Part shown: piece by piece, positions 21,617-31,967 of the stretch
Layout: each line of letters begins with the position of its first letter
Numbering within the stretch: position 1 is the stretch's first letter
NCBI RefSeq assembly: GCF_963678635.1
Contig: NC_087065.1
Span: 50,286,452 to 50,350,451, forward strand
Direction: 5' to 3'
Source of the DNA: Symsagittifera roscoffensis
Taxonomy: Eukaryota; Xenacoelomorpha; Acoela; Convolutidae
Length of the DNA stretch: 64,000 bases
The notes under the pieces: generated by a model
Told to the model about the DNA's origin: nothing
Database searches by the model: none
Seen by the model: the letters and a program-made list of their open reading frames with translations, nothing else
Position numbers and translations under genes: made by a program

Positions 21617-24600
21617 CGAAACCCCAGATGATGATGAAATCTTTCCTTTTATAGTAGATGCAGATACTGATAGAGGACAACACATATTTTGTCAAAATTT
21701 ACTCGTAAATTTATTTGAACCCGGAATCAGTCCATGTAAAACAGAGTTCCCCGATGTAAAAATCAAAAGACAAATCATAGATCACTATCTAAAAGATATA
21801 TGCAACATAACACAACAGTATGGAATCTACTCTATAGAATTCACTTCCCCAAACCATAATAATAGAACATATACTATTCAAACAGACGATCTTGATTTAG
21901 AATTTTCAAAAGTTTTTTCAGAATATATAAAAAGCATCCAATACCATAACTCACAAAGAGCAAACTCCATTTTCACCAATGAAGTTTTCGCAATAATATA
22001 TAGTTATATTTCGATATTAGAAAACGAAATCCCAATAACAAATGTCTCACCGACAGAAACATCTAAACATTTAAGAGTACGACATGAAATCACACTACTC
22101 TCTAGTTATTTAAACATCATTAAAGAAAATTTCACGAAAGACGACGTTTCACAACATACCAAACACGATTTACAAAAAATTTTGGCATGGTTCATAATAG
22201 ATTATTTCACACACAATATTGATTTAATTGCACAAGCAAGAAAAAATTTTAGACCCCAAAATTCGAACGATGATACCGCTATCACAGAACAATCAGATTA
22301 TGTTTGGGACCCCGAATGGTCTCATCCCGCATTTATAAGCTTTCCACAATCAATCTCAAGTCAAGCAATAGGTACAATATCTTACATAAGAGATTATGTA
22401 AGAGTAATACCATTAACAATTGATGCAACACCATTAAACTATAATACATTTTTACCCGATACACAAAATAATAGTTTAAACTCTACAGTCATACACAACG
22501 AAAACCTCAATGGAACTAGGAATCTTACTCAACAAGATATCCAGACACCATCACACTTCATAAATGAAGAAATTGTACACACAACAACTACACAACAAAG
22601 TATTTCACCAATACGCCCAAATTTAACAACACCAAGAAATACAAATCCTTCACAAACACAGGTAACCTTACAATCAACCGTTAAACCTTCGGTTGCCCCT
22701 AAATATTCACATATGGATTACCAAACATACAGACCCATGACAATACCATTAAAAACACGCAAAACATTCACTAGAAACAACTTTGCAGACCATAATTATA
22801 ATTATACACATACATCAAAAACAAATTATCAACCACAAAGGAATTTTAATCAATATACAAAACCTCGAAACTGGGATAACCCAACGGCCCAATATAATTC
22901 CAAAAATTTTCAACCAAATCCTCCACAGGATCGCAGTGAAAATTACCCATTTTTTCAACAAAATAAAAATAAAAAACAAACATCTTATCAAATGGATTAT
23001 TTATCCTCAGATGATGATTTCTTACAACCAGATATATTTGCACAAAATACTCAAGAATATCGTAGACAAGGAATACAGAAAACATGTACAAACCATAGAA
23101 ATTTTTCTCCACAAACAATAGATGCACAACATCAACAACCAATCCAACAACAAAATCCAATTAATACACAATCTTTTCAACCAATTCAACAACAAAATCC
23201 AATGACTGCACACTCGTATCAACCATCACAAATGCAAAATGAAATACCACTCCCATATTATCTCCAACAACATGAAATAACAAGAAACCAACTTTCAAAT
23301 TTTTCTCAAATGCCAAATGCAGCAGAATCATTACAAATGACAATGAATCCATACCTTATGGGTGGATCATCAATAACATCAAACAAACCCTTAATGGTTT
23401 TCACAGGAACAGACCCTGAATACTCTGTAGAAGATTATTTAAATGCAGTAACAGCAAATTTGATTTTAAATATAGGACCTGAACCAATTAATACGCCACT
23501 ACATCAAAACTGGATACATCGACGCACAGCGTTAATACAAACAACCTTAGATGGCGCAGCCCAAAAATGGTTTTCAGTACTACCTCTAGAAATAAAATCA
23601 AACTGGAAAAGATTTACACAAGAATTTTCAAAAATGTTTGACTCCGAAAGAAACAAACAACAACAAAGAGTTTTATGTAATGAAATTCGCAGATTACCAA
23701 ACGAAACCATCAAGCAAATAGCAGTACGAATCGAAACACTAGTTCGAAAAGCATATTCATTAAATACACATGACTATAAAAACACAAAGATGACAGAAAT
23801 CTTAATGATGACCTTAACACCACAATTAAGGAAAATAGCAATAAAAAAGAGAGCATCTCATCCTTCTTCAATTCGAGAACCCGATTTAGATTTTCGAAAA
23901 CTAGTAGACAAATTAGAACAAGCAGAAATCACGATGAAACTAGAAGAAACGGAAAATCTGAAATTACAATACGTTAACAGAATTGAAACGACTCCCACTA
24001 ATATTAATAATATACAGGAATCAGAAACAGACCTCGTTGAAAAAATCACTGAAATACTCAATATTTACGAAAAGAACCCGAACTTTAAAGGCAAACCATC
24101 TTTCAAAAAATGGTGTAATTATTGCCGACGATACGGACATAGTATTTCCGAATGTAGACAAAAACAGCAAGATAGTCAAAATAAACCTCAAAAATACAAA
24201 GAACCAAATAAATCATTCTATCAATATATGAAAAAAGATCAAAATCTACCAAACAAAAATGTATACAGCAACAACAGTTCAGGAAAGCCACTTCCGAACA
24301 ATACAAGTTATACAAGAAATCAATCCCCATATAACTCAAGTTATAGAGGAAGATCACCAGAACGAAGAAACACGAACAATTCATCACAAAATCACTACAA
24401 TAGACCAAATAGTCGAAATAACTACTCCAGATCAAATTCAAATACACAACGATTTGTTTCTAGATCTAATTCCCAACCAAGAAATAACTACTATCCAAAC
24501 AACCAATCACGAAATTCATCATACAATAGGAATAGAAACTACTCCTATAATCGAAATAGAAGTTATTCAAACAACCGAAACCAGAATTACCCGAACAATC

Positions 24601-25910
24601 AATCAAGGAATAACTCATATAATAGATCGAACTATAACAGACAAAACAATAATTACCAAAACAGATCGCGAAATAATTCACAAAATCGACACTCAAGTTA
24701 TAATAATCGTTATAGAAATTATTCCCAATCACCACACCGGAATAATAATCACTATAATAACTCTAATAATCGTCATAGAAGCAGTACACCTAAACATCAA
24801 AGACAAATCAATCAAGTACAAGCTAACCCAGAAACAACATCAGACCCCCCAGGTATTGATGACACAGTTACTGATACGTTACAACTCAATCAAATAAATT
24901 GTACATCATCAGATTCAGAAAGTGATACAGAAAACACTCTTTCTATCAATATGATAAAAGTCGAAAATGACTATGAATCTGTCATATATGAACAACCTTT
25001 TCCGTCACACATATATGAAAATCAATCAGAATTTCTTCAAAATTATTACACTACACCCATAAATTCCACACCAACGACGCAAGAAACAAATGAGATTAAC
25101 ACTACAAATCAAACCAATAAAAATATCAAAACAAAATGCTTGAATACAAACCACATTTATCAAAATATACAAAAAGAACAACCCAAAGAAAAAATTTGGA
25201 CAATACCATTTCTCTTAGAAAGCCCAAGAAACAAAGAATTTCAACCACCAGACCTTGAAATAGATTTTTTAATTGATTCAGGAGCAGAATCAAACATAAT
25301 AAACATTCCCACATGGAATGAAATAAAAACTTTACACCCAAAGCTAACACCTCTTGAAACCTCCAGTAAGTTAGCAACAGCACAAGGATCAACATTGATA
25401 AACTACGGAAAAATCCAATTATTTCTCCTCCCCACCAGAACAATGGAGCAAAGCAAAATTTTAAATAAGCCATTTAAACAAATATTCCATATCACTGACA
25501 TTAAATATAATATCATTGGAATACCATTTATTTCGAAGTATATACCAACAATTAACATACTAAATAGTAAAATATTAATCAAAGATAAATATACAAAAAC
25601 AAAAGAAACATCCTTAACATTTTTTCAAAGATTAAATAAACAACCACCATTCTTTTCAAAATTCTACCCGATATTTAACCAACAAAGAAAACACTTGAAA
25701 CCACTATCAGGAAATATCTATAATTTTTCAATCAAACAAGTTCACCAATATGATAAAGAACAAAACAAACAAAAATTTTATATGTCAGATTTTGAATTCA
25801 AACCTATTCACAAATTCTTCAAAATCACAATCTCATCCATAAAATATTTGAGAATTCGAATTCAGATATTATTTCCTTACATGTTTATAACAACACACCT
25901 TACCAAGTAA
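21591..25910 (+). CDS. gag: Gag-protease polyprotein
   Basis: A 1439-codon ATG frame. Residues 1-230 are a novel-looking N-terminal domain. About 230-600 is low-complexity Asn/Gln/Thr/Pro-rich. About 604-770 is a capsid core (FTGTDPEYSVEDYLNAV, DGAAQKWF, a FKKxxF-like helix set). A CCHC zinc knuckle CNYCRRYGHSISEC spans about 842-855. About 870-1080 is an extreme Asn/Ser/Arg/Tyr-rich tail. About 1220-1320 is an aspartic protease with DSGAESN (Asp 1229) and the partner IIGIPF flap-end motif. It forms and processes the particle in the cytoplasm. At 1439 codons it is much longer than usual Ty3/Gypsy Gag (300-500). The last about 35 codons (after 25,800) look unlike the pol-frame homology on the same DNA, so the translated product probably shifts to pol before this stop. 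Confidence 0.93.
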   Translation: MSSTHTPGDETPDDDEIFPFIVDADTDRGQHIFCQNLLVNLFEPGISPCKTEFPDVKIKRQIIDHYLKDICNITQQYGIYSIEFTSPNHNNRTYTIQTDDLDLEFSKVFSEYIKSIQYHNSQRANSIFTNEVFAIIYSYISILENEIPITNVSPTETSKHLRVRHEITLLSSYLNIIKENFTKDDVSQHTKHDLQKILAWFIIDYFTHNIDLIAQARKNFRPQNSNDDTAITEQSDYVWDPEWSHPAFISFPQSISSQAIGTISYIRDYVRVIPLTIDATPLNYNTFLPDTQNNSLNSTVIHNENLNGTRNLTQQDIQTPSHFINEEIVHTTTTQQSISPIRPNLTTPRNTNPSQTQVTLQSTVKPSVAPKYSHMDYQTYRPMTIPLKTRKTFTRNNFADHNYNYTHTSKTNYQPQRNFNQYTKPRNWDNPTAQYNSKNFQPNPPQDRSENYPFFQQNKNKKQTSYQMDYLSSDDDFLQPDIFAQNTQEYRRQGIQKTCTNHRNFSPQTIDAQHQQPIQQQNPINTQSFQPIQQQNPMTAHSYQPSQMQNEIPLPYYLQQHEITRNQLSNFSQMPNAAESLQMTMNPYLMGGSSITSNKPLMVFTGTDPEYSVEDYLNAVTANLILNIGPEPINTPLHQNWIHRRTALIQTTLDGAAQKWFSVLPLEIKSNWKRFTQEFSKMFDSERNKQQQRVLCNEIRRLPNETIKQIAVRIETLVRKAYSLNTHDYKNTKMTEILMMTLTPQLRKIAIKKRASHPSSIREPDLDFRKLVDKLEQAEITMKLEETENLKLQYVNRIETTPTNINNIQESETDLVEKITEILNIYEKNPNFKGKPSFKKWCNYCRRYGHSISECRQKQQDSQNKPQKYKEPNKSFYQYMKKDQNLPNKNVYSNNSSGKPLPNNTSYTRNQSPYNSSYRGRSPERRNTNNSSQNHYNRPNSRNNYSRSNSNTQRFVSRSNSQPRNNYYPNNQSRNSSYNRNRNYSYNRNRSYSNNRNQNYPNNQSRNNSYNRSNYNRQNNNYQNRSRNNSQNRHSSYNNRYRNYSQSPHRNNNHYNNSNNRHRSSTPKHQRQINQVQANPETTSDPPGIDDTVTDTLQLNQINCTSSDSESDTENTLSINMIKVENDYESVIYEQPFPSHIYENQSEFLQNYYTTPINSTPTTQETNEINTTNQTNKNIKTKCLNTNHIYQNIQKEQPKEKIWTIPFLLESPRNKEFQPPDLEIDFLIDSGAESNIINIPTWNEIKTLHPKLTPLETSSKLATAQGSTLINYGKIQLFLLPTRTMEQSKILNKPFKQIFHITDIKYNIIGIPFISKYIPTINILNSKILIKDKYTKTKETSLTFFQRLNKQPPFFSKFYPIFNQQRKHLKPLSGNIYNFSIKQVHQYDKEQNKQKFYMSDFEFKPIHKFFKITISSIKYLRIRIQILFPYMFITTHLTK

Positions 25911-28900
25911 CATTACCTTTAGGACTTTTAGGATATTGTGAAACCAACGCTACAATATCACCAATACACGAAAAAGCCTATCGCGTAAATAATATACTCC
26001 AATTACTAGATATTTGCCAATCTACAATTCTTAATGAAGAATTATCTATAAATAATATAATAAGTAACGAAAACAGAAATACGGATTATTTCACAAAAAC
26101 TCCATATTTCAAACCTACATTCACGATAAGTAACTACACAGAGGACCAACAGAAATTTTTAACAATGTTTAATTTCCAACATTCACAAATAACACAAGAC
26201 GAATTCGAAAAATTAGCCAAACAGCTAATTAAATATTCATCAGTCTATGCAACATCAAAATTCGATGTTGGCAAAATCAGTTCATCACTACATCTCCCGT
26301 TAAAACCAGACGCAGTTTTCAAAAAACAGAGAGCAAGTAAAGTACCAATTCACTTACATGATAAAGTGAACAGATTACTCGATATTTTAGAACAATACAA
26401 CATTATATCACCAGTTAACAAAGAAGAACAACCAAAAGGCAACACATTTATCAACCCCGTTATCATTCTAGCTAAAGGAGAATCGTTAAAAATCGTTCTC
26501 GATGCTAGATACCTCAATTCACTTATAGATGAATCAAAATGTAATTGGCCCATTGAACCAATACAAGTTATTTTAACAAAAATAAACGGCAAATACTTTA
26601 CAACCGCCGATATGAATAGTGCATACAATCAAATGCCACTAGATGAACAATCACGACGTTTAACACAATTTGTTATCGGAAACCAACAATATGAATTCAA
26701 CCGCTTATTCTATGGAATATCCATAGGACCAGCAGCATTTTCAGCTTTTATGCGCAAAATTTTTAGACCACTGATACTCAAGAAAAACGCAATCACCTAT
26801 TTAGACGATTTTTTTATGCAATCACAAACAAAAGACGAAATGTTCAAAGTTTTAGAAAAATATCACCAATTACTTCAGAACGAAAATCTGAAGGCCGCCC
26901 CCGATAAATCACACTTCTTTTTGACAAGAGTTAAATTCTTAGGACATAATATAGAAAGAAAAACAATCACTCCATTGAAATCACGCATTGACGCTATTCA
27001 AAAACTTCAACCACCAACAAATAAAAAGAAAATCCAAGAATTTCTTGGAATGTTAAACTTTTTAAGTAAATATGTTTATAAAATGCAATTATATCTACGA
27101 CCATTTTACAACATCCTTAGACAACAAAATAATTTTGAATGGAATACAGAACATCAAGCACGATTCGAAGAAATAAAGAAACTTTTAACTGAACAAATTT
27201 CAAACACAATTCCAGACCCTGATCAACCATTTTATGCAATGTGCGATGCTTCGAACTTTGGCATCGGTGCAGCACTATTACAATCACATAATGGTACAAA
27301 TAAAATGAACCTCATATCAGCAAATTCTCGATTATTCACTCAAGCAGAGCTACGACTCTCAACTCTAATGAGAGAATGTACAGCCATAATATATACACTG
27401 ACAGAATATGAATTTCTGATACTTGGATCAAAACATCCAACAGTTCTATTCACAGACCATAAACCAATCATCTTTCTCTTTACACAAAAATCTAACCCAA
27501 ACCACCGAGTTTACAGATTTCAACTAATTCTAATGAAATTTCCAAACTTACATATAGTTTGGACTGCAGGAAAAAATCTTGCATTACCAGACACCTTAAG
27601 TCAAAATACACCACCTGAATTACTTACACGAAAAACAACAGTTGAAATACCCAAAAACATAAAATTCTACCTTGCAGAAAACGAAACATCACCCCGATTA
27701 GAATGCAAATATGCAGTTAAAACTGATATTGAACAATCACAAATAAATAATTTACAACATTTCCCACTTTATTTAGATTGTCAAAATAATCATTATGAAG
27801 TTGATTTACTTGGAACATCAACTTTCAAACCAATCCCATATTCTCAATGGATAAAAAATAACACCCAACAAAAACGAACAAAACAACACCCGCCTAAGAA
27901 AGACCATTTTCCACTAATTGAAAAAGAAGATTTAACTGATAAAATAAATTTATCAGGACCACAAACAAATGATTCAAAATACACAATAAATCAAGTTTTT
28001 GACCTTCACGACCCACTTGATACAATACCCTTATCTAAATTCGAAATTGAAAACATTTTTCTCCCTCCAACAGAAACAATTACAATTTCAACACTAAAAC
28101 AATACCAGAATCTTGACCCAATAATTCGACAACTAAAATCATGGCACAAATATAAAACTAAACCTAACAAAGCAGATTCAACCATACTAGGCAACAAGAC
28201 ACTCCTCCGATATTTTCGCAAATTTAATTACACAACAATTAATGAAACTACAGACCTTTTAGAATACAACTTAAACGAATCCATAGTCCCCTGTCTTCCT
28301 TTAAGTATGATACTCATCGCTTTTAATATTTCACATACACAAAATATTAAAGGACACTCTGGATCAGAAAAAACATATTCAAATTTTATACAAAACTTTT
28401 ATTTCCCAAATGCACCAATTTGGATAAAAGTACTATGCAATGACTGTATAGTATGTCAACTAAATAAACCTTACCCAAATCAAAAACAAATAGCACAAAA
28501 ACAAGATTTTAAAGGACAAAGTTTGTACTTTAATCATCGTATCTCATTTGATACTAAAGGACCAATTTCACCCTCATCAGAAGGAAACTCCTACATTATG
28601 GTAATTGTTGACGCATTTACACATTATGTAGCACTTAACCCAGTACCACATTGTAACGCTTATTACGCTTACACAACACTCTATGAACACTGGATAGCAA
28701 AATTCGGACTACCAGAAATTTTAGTTACAGACAACGGTACAGAATTCATAAATAATGAAATTATCACACTATGTCATTTATACAACATTAAACACAAACC
28801 ACGTACATCTCATGCACCTTGGACAAACGGCTTAGTCGAAGGTATGAACCGTTCACTACAAGAATATCTTAGATGTATCATCAACGGAAATGATACAAAA

Positions 28901-29812
28901 TATACCGAATGGTCAGCAGATGTAAAATTATTTCCCTTAGCATATAACTCACAAATTACGACAACACTAGGAATGTCACCATACGAAATGGTTTTTAACC
29001 AAAAGCCACGCAAACCAATAATGTTTACAGCAAATTCCCATAAAAACGCACAAGGTTATTGTAAACCAAATAAAGATTCAATTTGTTATAACCTACCTTT
29101 ACATACACACGATGAAGATCATTTTCATCACCCACAAATTCTTAAATTAGCCTCCGGTACACACACCGAATGGATTTTAAATAGAGATAAGAAACACAAT
29201 GAAATTTACCAAAAAATAACGAAAAAGTTATTACAAAGACAAAACATAAATGAACAAGTCAATTCACGTTTTACACCAGCTTCCGATTTAAAAATTGGAA
29301 CATTTGTTTTAATACCTAATTTTAATACTCAAAAAGGAATTTCTAAAAAATTACAACCCCTTCGAAAAGGACCATACCAAATAATTGCAAAACCCACTGA
29401 TGTCACATATAAAATTACCGACTCAAACAAAAAAGAAATCGTTCAACATCGAAACAACCTATTACCTTATTACCCAAAAGAATACGCACTCCGCGAATTA
29501 ACCCAATTATATTCTTTCACAGGATTAAAAATCATTCAAAATGAACCACATCTGAAAAACACAGAACAAAATGATAACCCCACCGAAAATCAAAACACAA
29601 AACCAACCGCCACCAAAAACAATACACAAAACCATAAAGAATCTCCAAAACAAAGAAAAAATAGAAAAATGACAGAACAAATAATACCCCAAGAAGAAAT
29701 AGACAAATCTGAACATAGAAAAACAACAAGACTCCGAAATCAACCACGTAAAAACTACAAAATGTTCATCCCCCAATCTAAAATATTAAAGAAAGTAGAA
29801 TTTAAAAAGTAA
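25796..29812 (+). CDS. pol: Pol: reverse transcriptase, RNase H, integrase
   Basis: The frame is open from 25,796 in the -1 frame to gag and overlaps gag by 115 bases. The first ATG is at 26,165 (1215 codons from there). Homology starts before the ATG (TPYQVTLPLGLLGYCE, about 25,894-25,941), so expression as a Gag-Pol fusion is likely. RT: FTTADMNSAYNQM and YLDD at 26,798. RNase H: Asp in CDASNFGIGAAL at 27,245 and TDHKP at 27,452. Integrase: zinc finger H..H..CIVC (about 28,330-28,460), then FDTKG (Asp at 28,550), TDNGTEF (Asp at 28,730) and Glu at 28,838. The D-35-E spacing is exact. GPY/F motif RKGPYQI near 29,365, then a basic tail. All catalytic residues are present. The protein copies the RNA and inserts the cDNA in the nucleus. 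Confidence 0.96.
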   Translation: MQTYSQILQNHNLIHKIFENSNSDIISLHVYNNTPYQVTLPLGLLGYCETNATISPIHEKAYRVNNILQLLDICQSTILNEELSINNIISNENRNTDYFTKTPYFKPTFTISNYTEDQQKFLTMFNFQHSQITQDEFEKLAKQLIKYSSVYATSKFDVGKISSSLHLPLKPDAVFKKQRASKVPIHLHDKVNRLLDILEQYNIISPVNKEEQPKGNTFINPVIILAKGESLKIVLDARYLNSLIDESKCNWPIEPIQVILTKINGKYFTTADMNSAYNQMPLDEQSRRLTQFVIGNQQYEFNRLFYGISIGPAAFSAFMRKIFRPLILKKNAITYLDDFFMQSQTKDEMFKVLEKYHQLLQNENLKAAPDKSHFFLTRVKFLGHNIERKTITPLKSRIDAIQKLQPPTNKKKIQEFLGMLNFLSKYVYKMQLYLRPFYNILRQQNNFEWNTEHQARFEEIKKLLTEQISNTIPDPDQPFYAMCDASNFGIGAALLQSHNGTNKMNLISANSRLFTQAELRLSTLMRECTAIIYTLTEYEFLILGSKHPTVLFTDHKPIIFLFTQKSNPNHRVYRFQLILMKFPNLHIVWTAGKNLALPDTLSQNTPPELLTRKTTVEIPKNIKFYLAENETSPRLECKYAVKTDIEQSQINNLQHFPLYLDCQNNHYEVDLLGTSTFKPIPYSQWIKNNTQQKRTKQHPPKKDHFPLIEKEDLTDKINLSGPQTNDSKYTINQVFDLHDPLDTIPLSKFEIENIFLPPTETITISTLKQYQNLDPIIRQLKSWHKYKTKPNKADSTILGNKTLLRYFRKFNYTTINETTDLLEYNLNESIVPCLPLSMILIAFNISHTQNIKGHSGSEKTYSNFIQNFYFPNAPIWIKVLCNDCIVCQLNKPYPNQKQIAQKQDFKGQSLYFNHRISFDTKGPISPSSEGNSYIMVIVDAFTHYVALNPVPHCNAYYAYTTLYEHWIAKFGLPEILVTDNGTEFINNEIITLCHLYNIKHKPRTSHAPWTNGLVEGMNRSLQEYLRCIINGNDTKYTEWSADVKLFPLAYNSQITTTLGMSPYEMVFNQKPRKPIMFTANSHKNAQGYCKPNKDSICYNLPLHTHDEDHFHHPQILKLASGTHTEWILNRDKKHNEIYQKITKKLLQRQNINEQVNSRFTPASDLKIGTFVLIPNFNTQKGISKKLQPLRKGPYQIIAKPTDVTYKITDSNKKEIVQHRNNLLPYYPKEYALRELTQLYSFTGLKIIQNEPHLKNTEQNDNPTENQNTKPTATKNNTQNHKESPKQRKNRKMTEQIIPQEEIDKSEHRKTTRLRNQPRKNYKMFIPQSKILKKVEFKK

Positions 29813-30412
29813 TTTTAAGATTTTATACTTCACAATCTTGAAACCTCCGTAACATTTTTCATTTCAATTTTTCAAAATAACATGCTCACAAGTACGCAAT
29901 AATTCTAGTTCAAAATAGACCAATAGGATTCATCCAATCCGCCACTTTCTCTAACTCAAACTAAGATCAATTAGACGAATAATCTAGAACTCCAGGCACA
30001 TCTCTAACTATAACTTTACAACCTCCAGGTCAAAAATAAGCAAATCACTCCAACTTGACAGCTAAAATAAATATCACCATAATACCGTACCCCTCCCTTA
30101 TCTAATAACCCAAAGATCAACAATATTTCCCCAACTCAGACCACGAATACCCCCAAAACAAATTTGATAACTTAGCCTAAAGTAACAAAATGAAGATTTT
30201 AATTAGCCTAAAGTATAAAAATCTCACCATACCCCGGATCATTTGACAAACAAAAATAAAGAAAAAGACGACCTCCCAGTCACCATGAAAATTGCCCCCA
30301 ACAATTTTTTACAAAACTCAACCCACTTGTCAAAAAACTAATAAATAATTCGACCACACTAGAAAATCGCCTCAAACAGCAAAAAATATTCGACCAAGAG
30401 ATCATTTCTTAA
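29813..30412 (+). other. Non-coding spacer between pol and the small ORFs
   Basis: About 600 bp with no open frame of note. TTAGCCTAAAGTA is repeated about 28 bp apart near 30,173 and 30,202, and CTCACCATACC near 30,225 recurs downstream at 36,423 before a strong splice acceptor. A splice acceptor for the 3' genes could lie here, but none stands out. Confidence 0.5.
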
Positions 30413-30643
30413 ATGCTCTTCTCTCAAACAGTTGCTCAAATACTTATAAATTTTAAACATTTTTTTTCAATACTTGAAGCCTTTATAATATTTCTTTTTG
30501 ATATACTTGAATATTTTCTAATAATCCTAATCATTTTTTGTAACATTTTTTTAATTTTCTACACTATACTCGAACTATTCCTCCAACTTTCCAAAACCCT
30601 TGAATATATCCACAGGTACGATTTTAACAACTTGTCTAAATGA
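30413..30643 (+). CDS. Small hydrophobic ORF 1 (76 residues), unknown
   Basis: An ATG frame dominated by Phe, Ile and Leu, with a stretch FLIILIIFCNIFLIFY that would form one membrane helix, followed by a short polar end. It stops at TGA 30,641-30,643, whose first bases overlap the next start as ATGA. There is no recognised family. Chance is possible because the DNA is AT-rich, but the stop-start overlap with a second hydrophobic ORF argues for a real pair. Confidence 0.4.
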   Translation: MLFSQTVAQILINFKHFFSILEAFIIFLFDILEYFLIILIIFCNIFLIFYTILELFLQLSKTLEYIHRYDFNNLSK

Positions 30644-30828
30644 TACGAACAATTTTCAGTAGAACTGATATTTTTTTATTGTTTGTAATTTTCATAGCAT
30701 TCTTATCATCCCTCATTTTGACAATATGTAAATGTATAAAGAAAGCAATCCTCACATTTGCCCTAGCAACAATCCTTCTAATTCTTTTTTTGGAAGAATA
30801 TTATAATAAACACAAAATTTCTCACTAA
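30640..30828 (+). CDS. Small hydrophobic ORF 2 (62 residues), viroporin-like by composition only
   Basis: Begins ATGATACG, overlapping the stop of the previous frame. Two hydrophobic segments (FLLFVIFIAFLSSLILTI and ILTFALATILLILFL) are separated by a basic Cys-containing loop (CKCIKK), ending in a polar tail. This two-helix hairpin layout is that of small viral membrane proteins, but no sequence family is recognised. It sits directly upstream of an ATG-less frame and the env-like gene. Confidence 0.42.
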   Translation: MIRTIFSRTDIFLLFVIFIAFLSSLILTICKCIKKAILTFALATILLILFLEEYYNKHKISH

Positions 30829-30836
30829 AGTAATAA

Positions 30837-31967
30837 TTCAAAAAACTATCAAAAATTGCTACCCAACAGTCACAGAATCAGTCTTCACCGACATCATCCC
30901 AAGATAACCAAACACCACCTTCAACTACTCAAAATCCTCAAACATCTACACGAATTTCTTTTCAAGACAATCCATACACTTTTGAAGAACGACATGCTCG
31001 TTTATCAGAACCACTAGAACCAGTTCAACGACAAGCACCTTTAAGCGAACCAACATATAACCTATATCCAACACTACCACAAGAACTAAGTAGAATAAAA
31101 AATTCTAGTCAAAACCAAAATACAGTCGAAATAAATAGACAAATTATACATCCTCGACGAAACAGAAATTTTCAAACTCCCCGAGTTCATTTTGATATAC
31201 CTCAATCCCCATCACAAAACACTCCAGAAAACCCCATTGGTATATTACCAGAAACCCCTACGCTTCTTTCACAACGTAGCACTTCAAGTCTACCCTCAAA
31301 TTACTTAGGTTCAACACCAACATCTGAACAAGCACGAGAAAATCCTTTTAACCCCCCAAACCTAACATCACGACTGCCATATTGGACTACACATTCATTC
31401 ACACAAGGTGAACCAAATTTAGTCAATGACCCCATAGACATTTCTACAGATACAACATCTTCATCACTACCCGAAACATTATCACTCCCATCAACACCAT
31501 CAATTAGTCAAATCTCACCGACACCTTTTAACTTAACTTTTCCAAACAACCTCGACGCAAGATACCGAGAACAATCATTAACAAATATTCCTTTAAGATT
31601 AGATTGGAATACATTTACAGCACCTCCACCATTATTTGGACAACATCAGGAAAGTAACCGCCTTCATAACTGGGCACTTAATAGATTACAATATCGCCAA
31701 GATATTCACAACGATATCCGTGATCACAATATTCAAATACTCCAACAAAACAGTTTACAATTAAAGTTTGAAATCACAGTTAAGTTAAACAATATTACCC
31801 AACATCCCTACCCATTAAATCCACCTAACATAACAGCTCAATCACTACCACCACCGTTTATAACTACTGAAGTAATATACAAATACGACAGATATACCAA
31901 AAACACAATTGGCTACATTACATTTTATAACCCATACTCAGGATTATCATACACATGTATATTCTAA
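30837..31967 (+). CDS. ATG-less 376-codon open frame upstream of env, unknown
   Basis: The frame opens right after the TAA at 30,834-30,836 and runs to TAA 31,965-31,967 without any useful in-frame ATG near its start. The first about 220 codons are rich in Ser, Pro, Thr, Gln and Asn. The last about 150 look folded (ending ...TIGYITFYNPYSGLSYTCIF). An open run of this length with a non-random protein is unlikely by chance. A spliced leader, a frameshift from the small ORF upstream (30,640-30,828) or non-ATG initiation could supply the start. AG acceptor candidates lie at about 30,869-30,881 (CAACAG, CACAG). The stop overlaps the env ATG by 13 bases. Confidence 0.6.
   Translation, partial: FKKLSKIATQQSQNQSSPTSSQDNQTPPSTTQNPQTSTRISFQDNPYTFEERHARLSEPLEPVQRQAPLSEPTYNLYPTLPQELSRIKNSSQNQNTVEINRQIIHPRRNRNFQTPRVHFDIPQSPSQNTPENPIGILPETPTLLSQRSTSSLPSNYLGSTPTSEQARENPFNPPNLTSRLPYWTTHSFTQGEPNLVNDPIDISTDTTSSSLPETLSLPSTPSISQISPTPFNLTFPNNLDARYREQSLTNIPLRLDWNTFTAPPPLFGQHQESNRLHNWALNRLQYRQDIHNDIRDHNIQILQQNSLQLKFEITVKLNNITQHPYPLNPPNITAQSLPPPFITTEVIYKYDRYTKNTIGYITFYNPYSGLSYTCIF

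Noticed and set aside
22783-25473. Long frames in other phases across gag (for example 24,259-24,897 plus)
   Set aside because: They follow from the repetitive, AT-rich codons of the gag frame. The residue content (Ile/Thr/His runs) is what a shifted Asn/Ser/Arg repeat would give.
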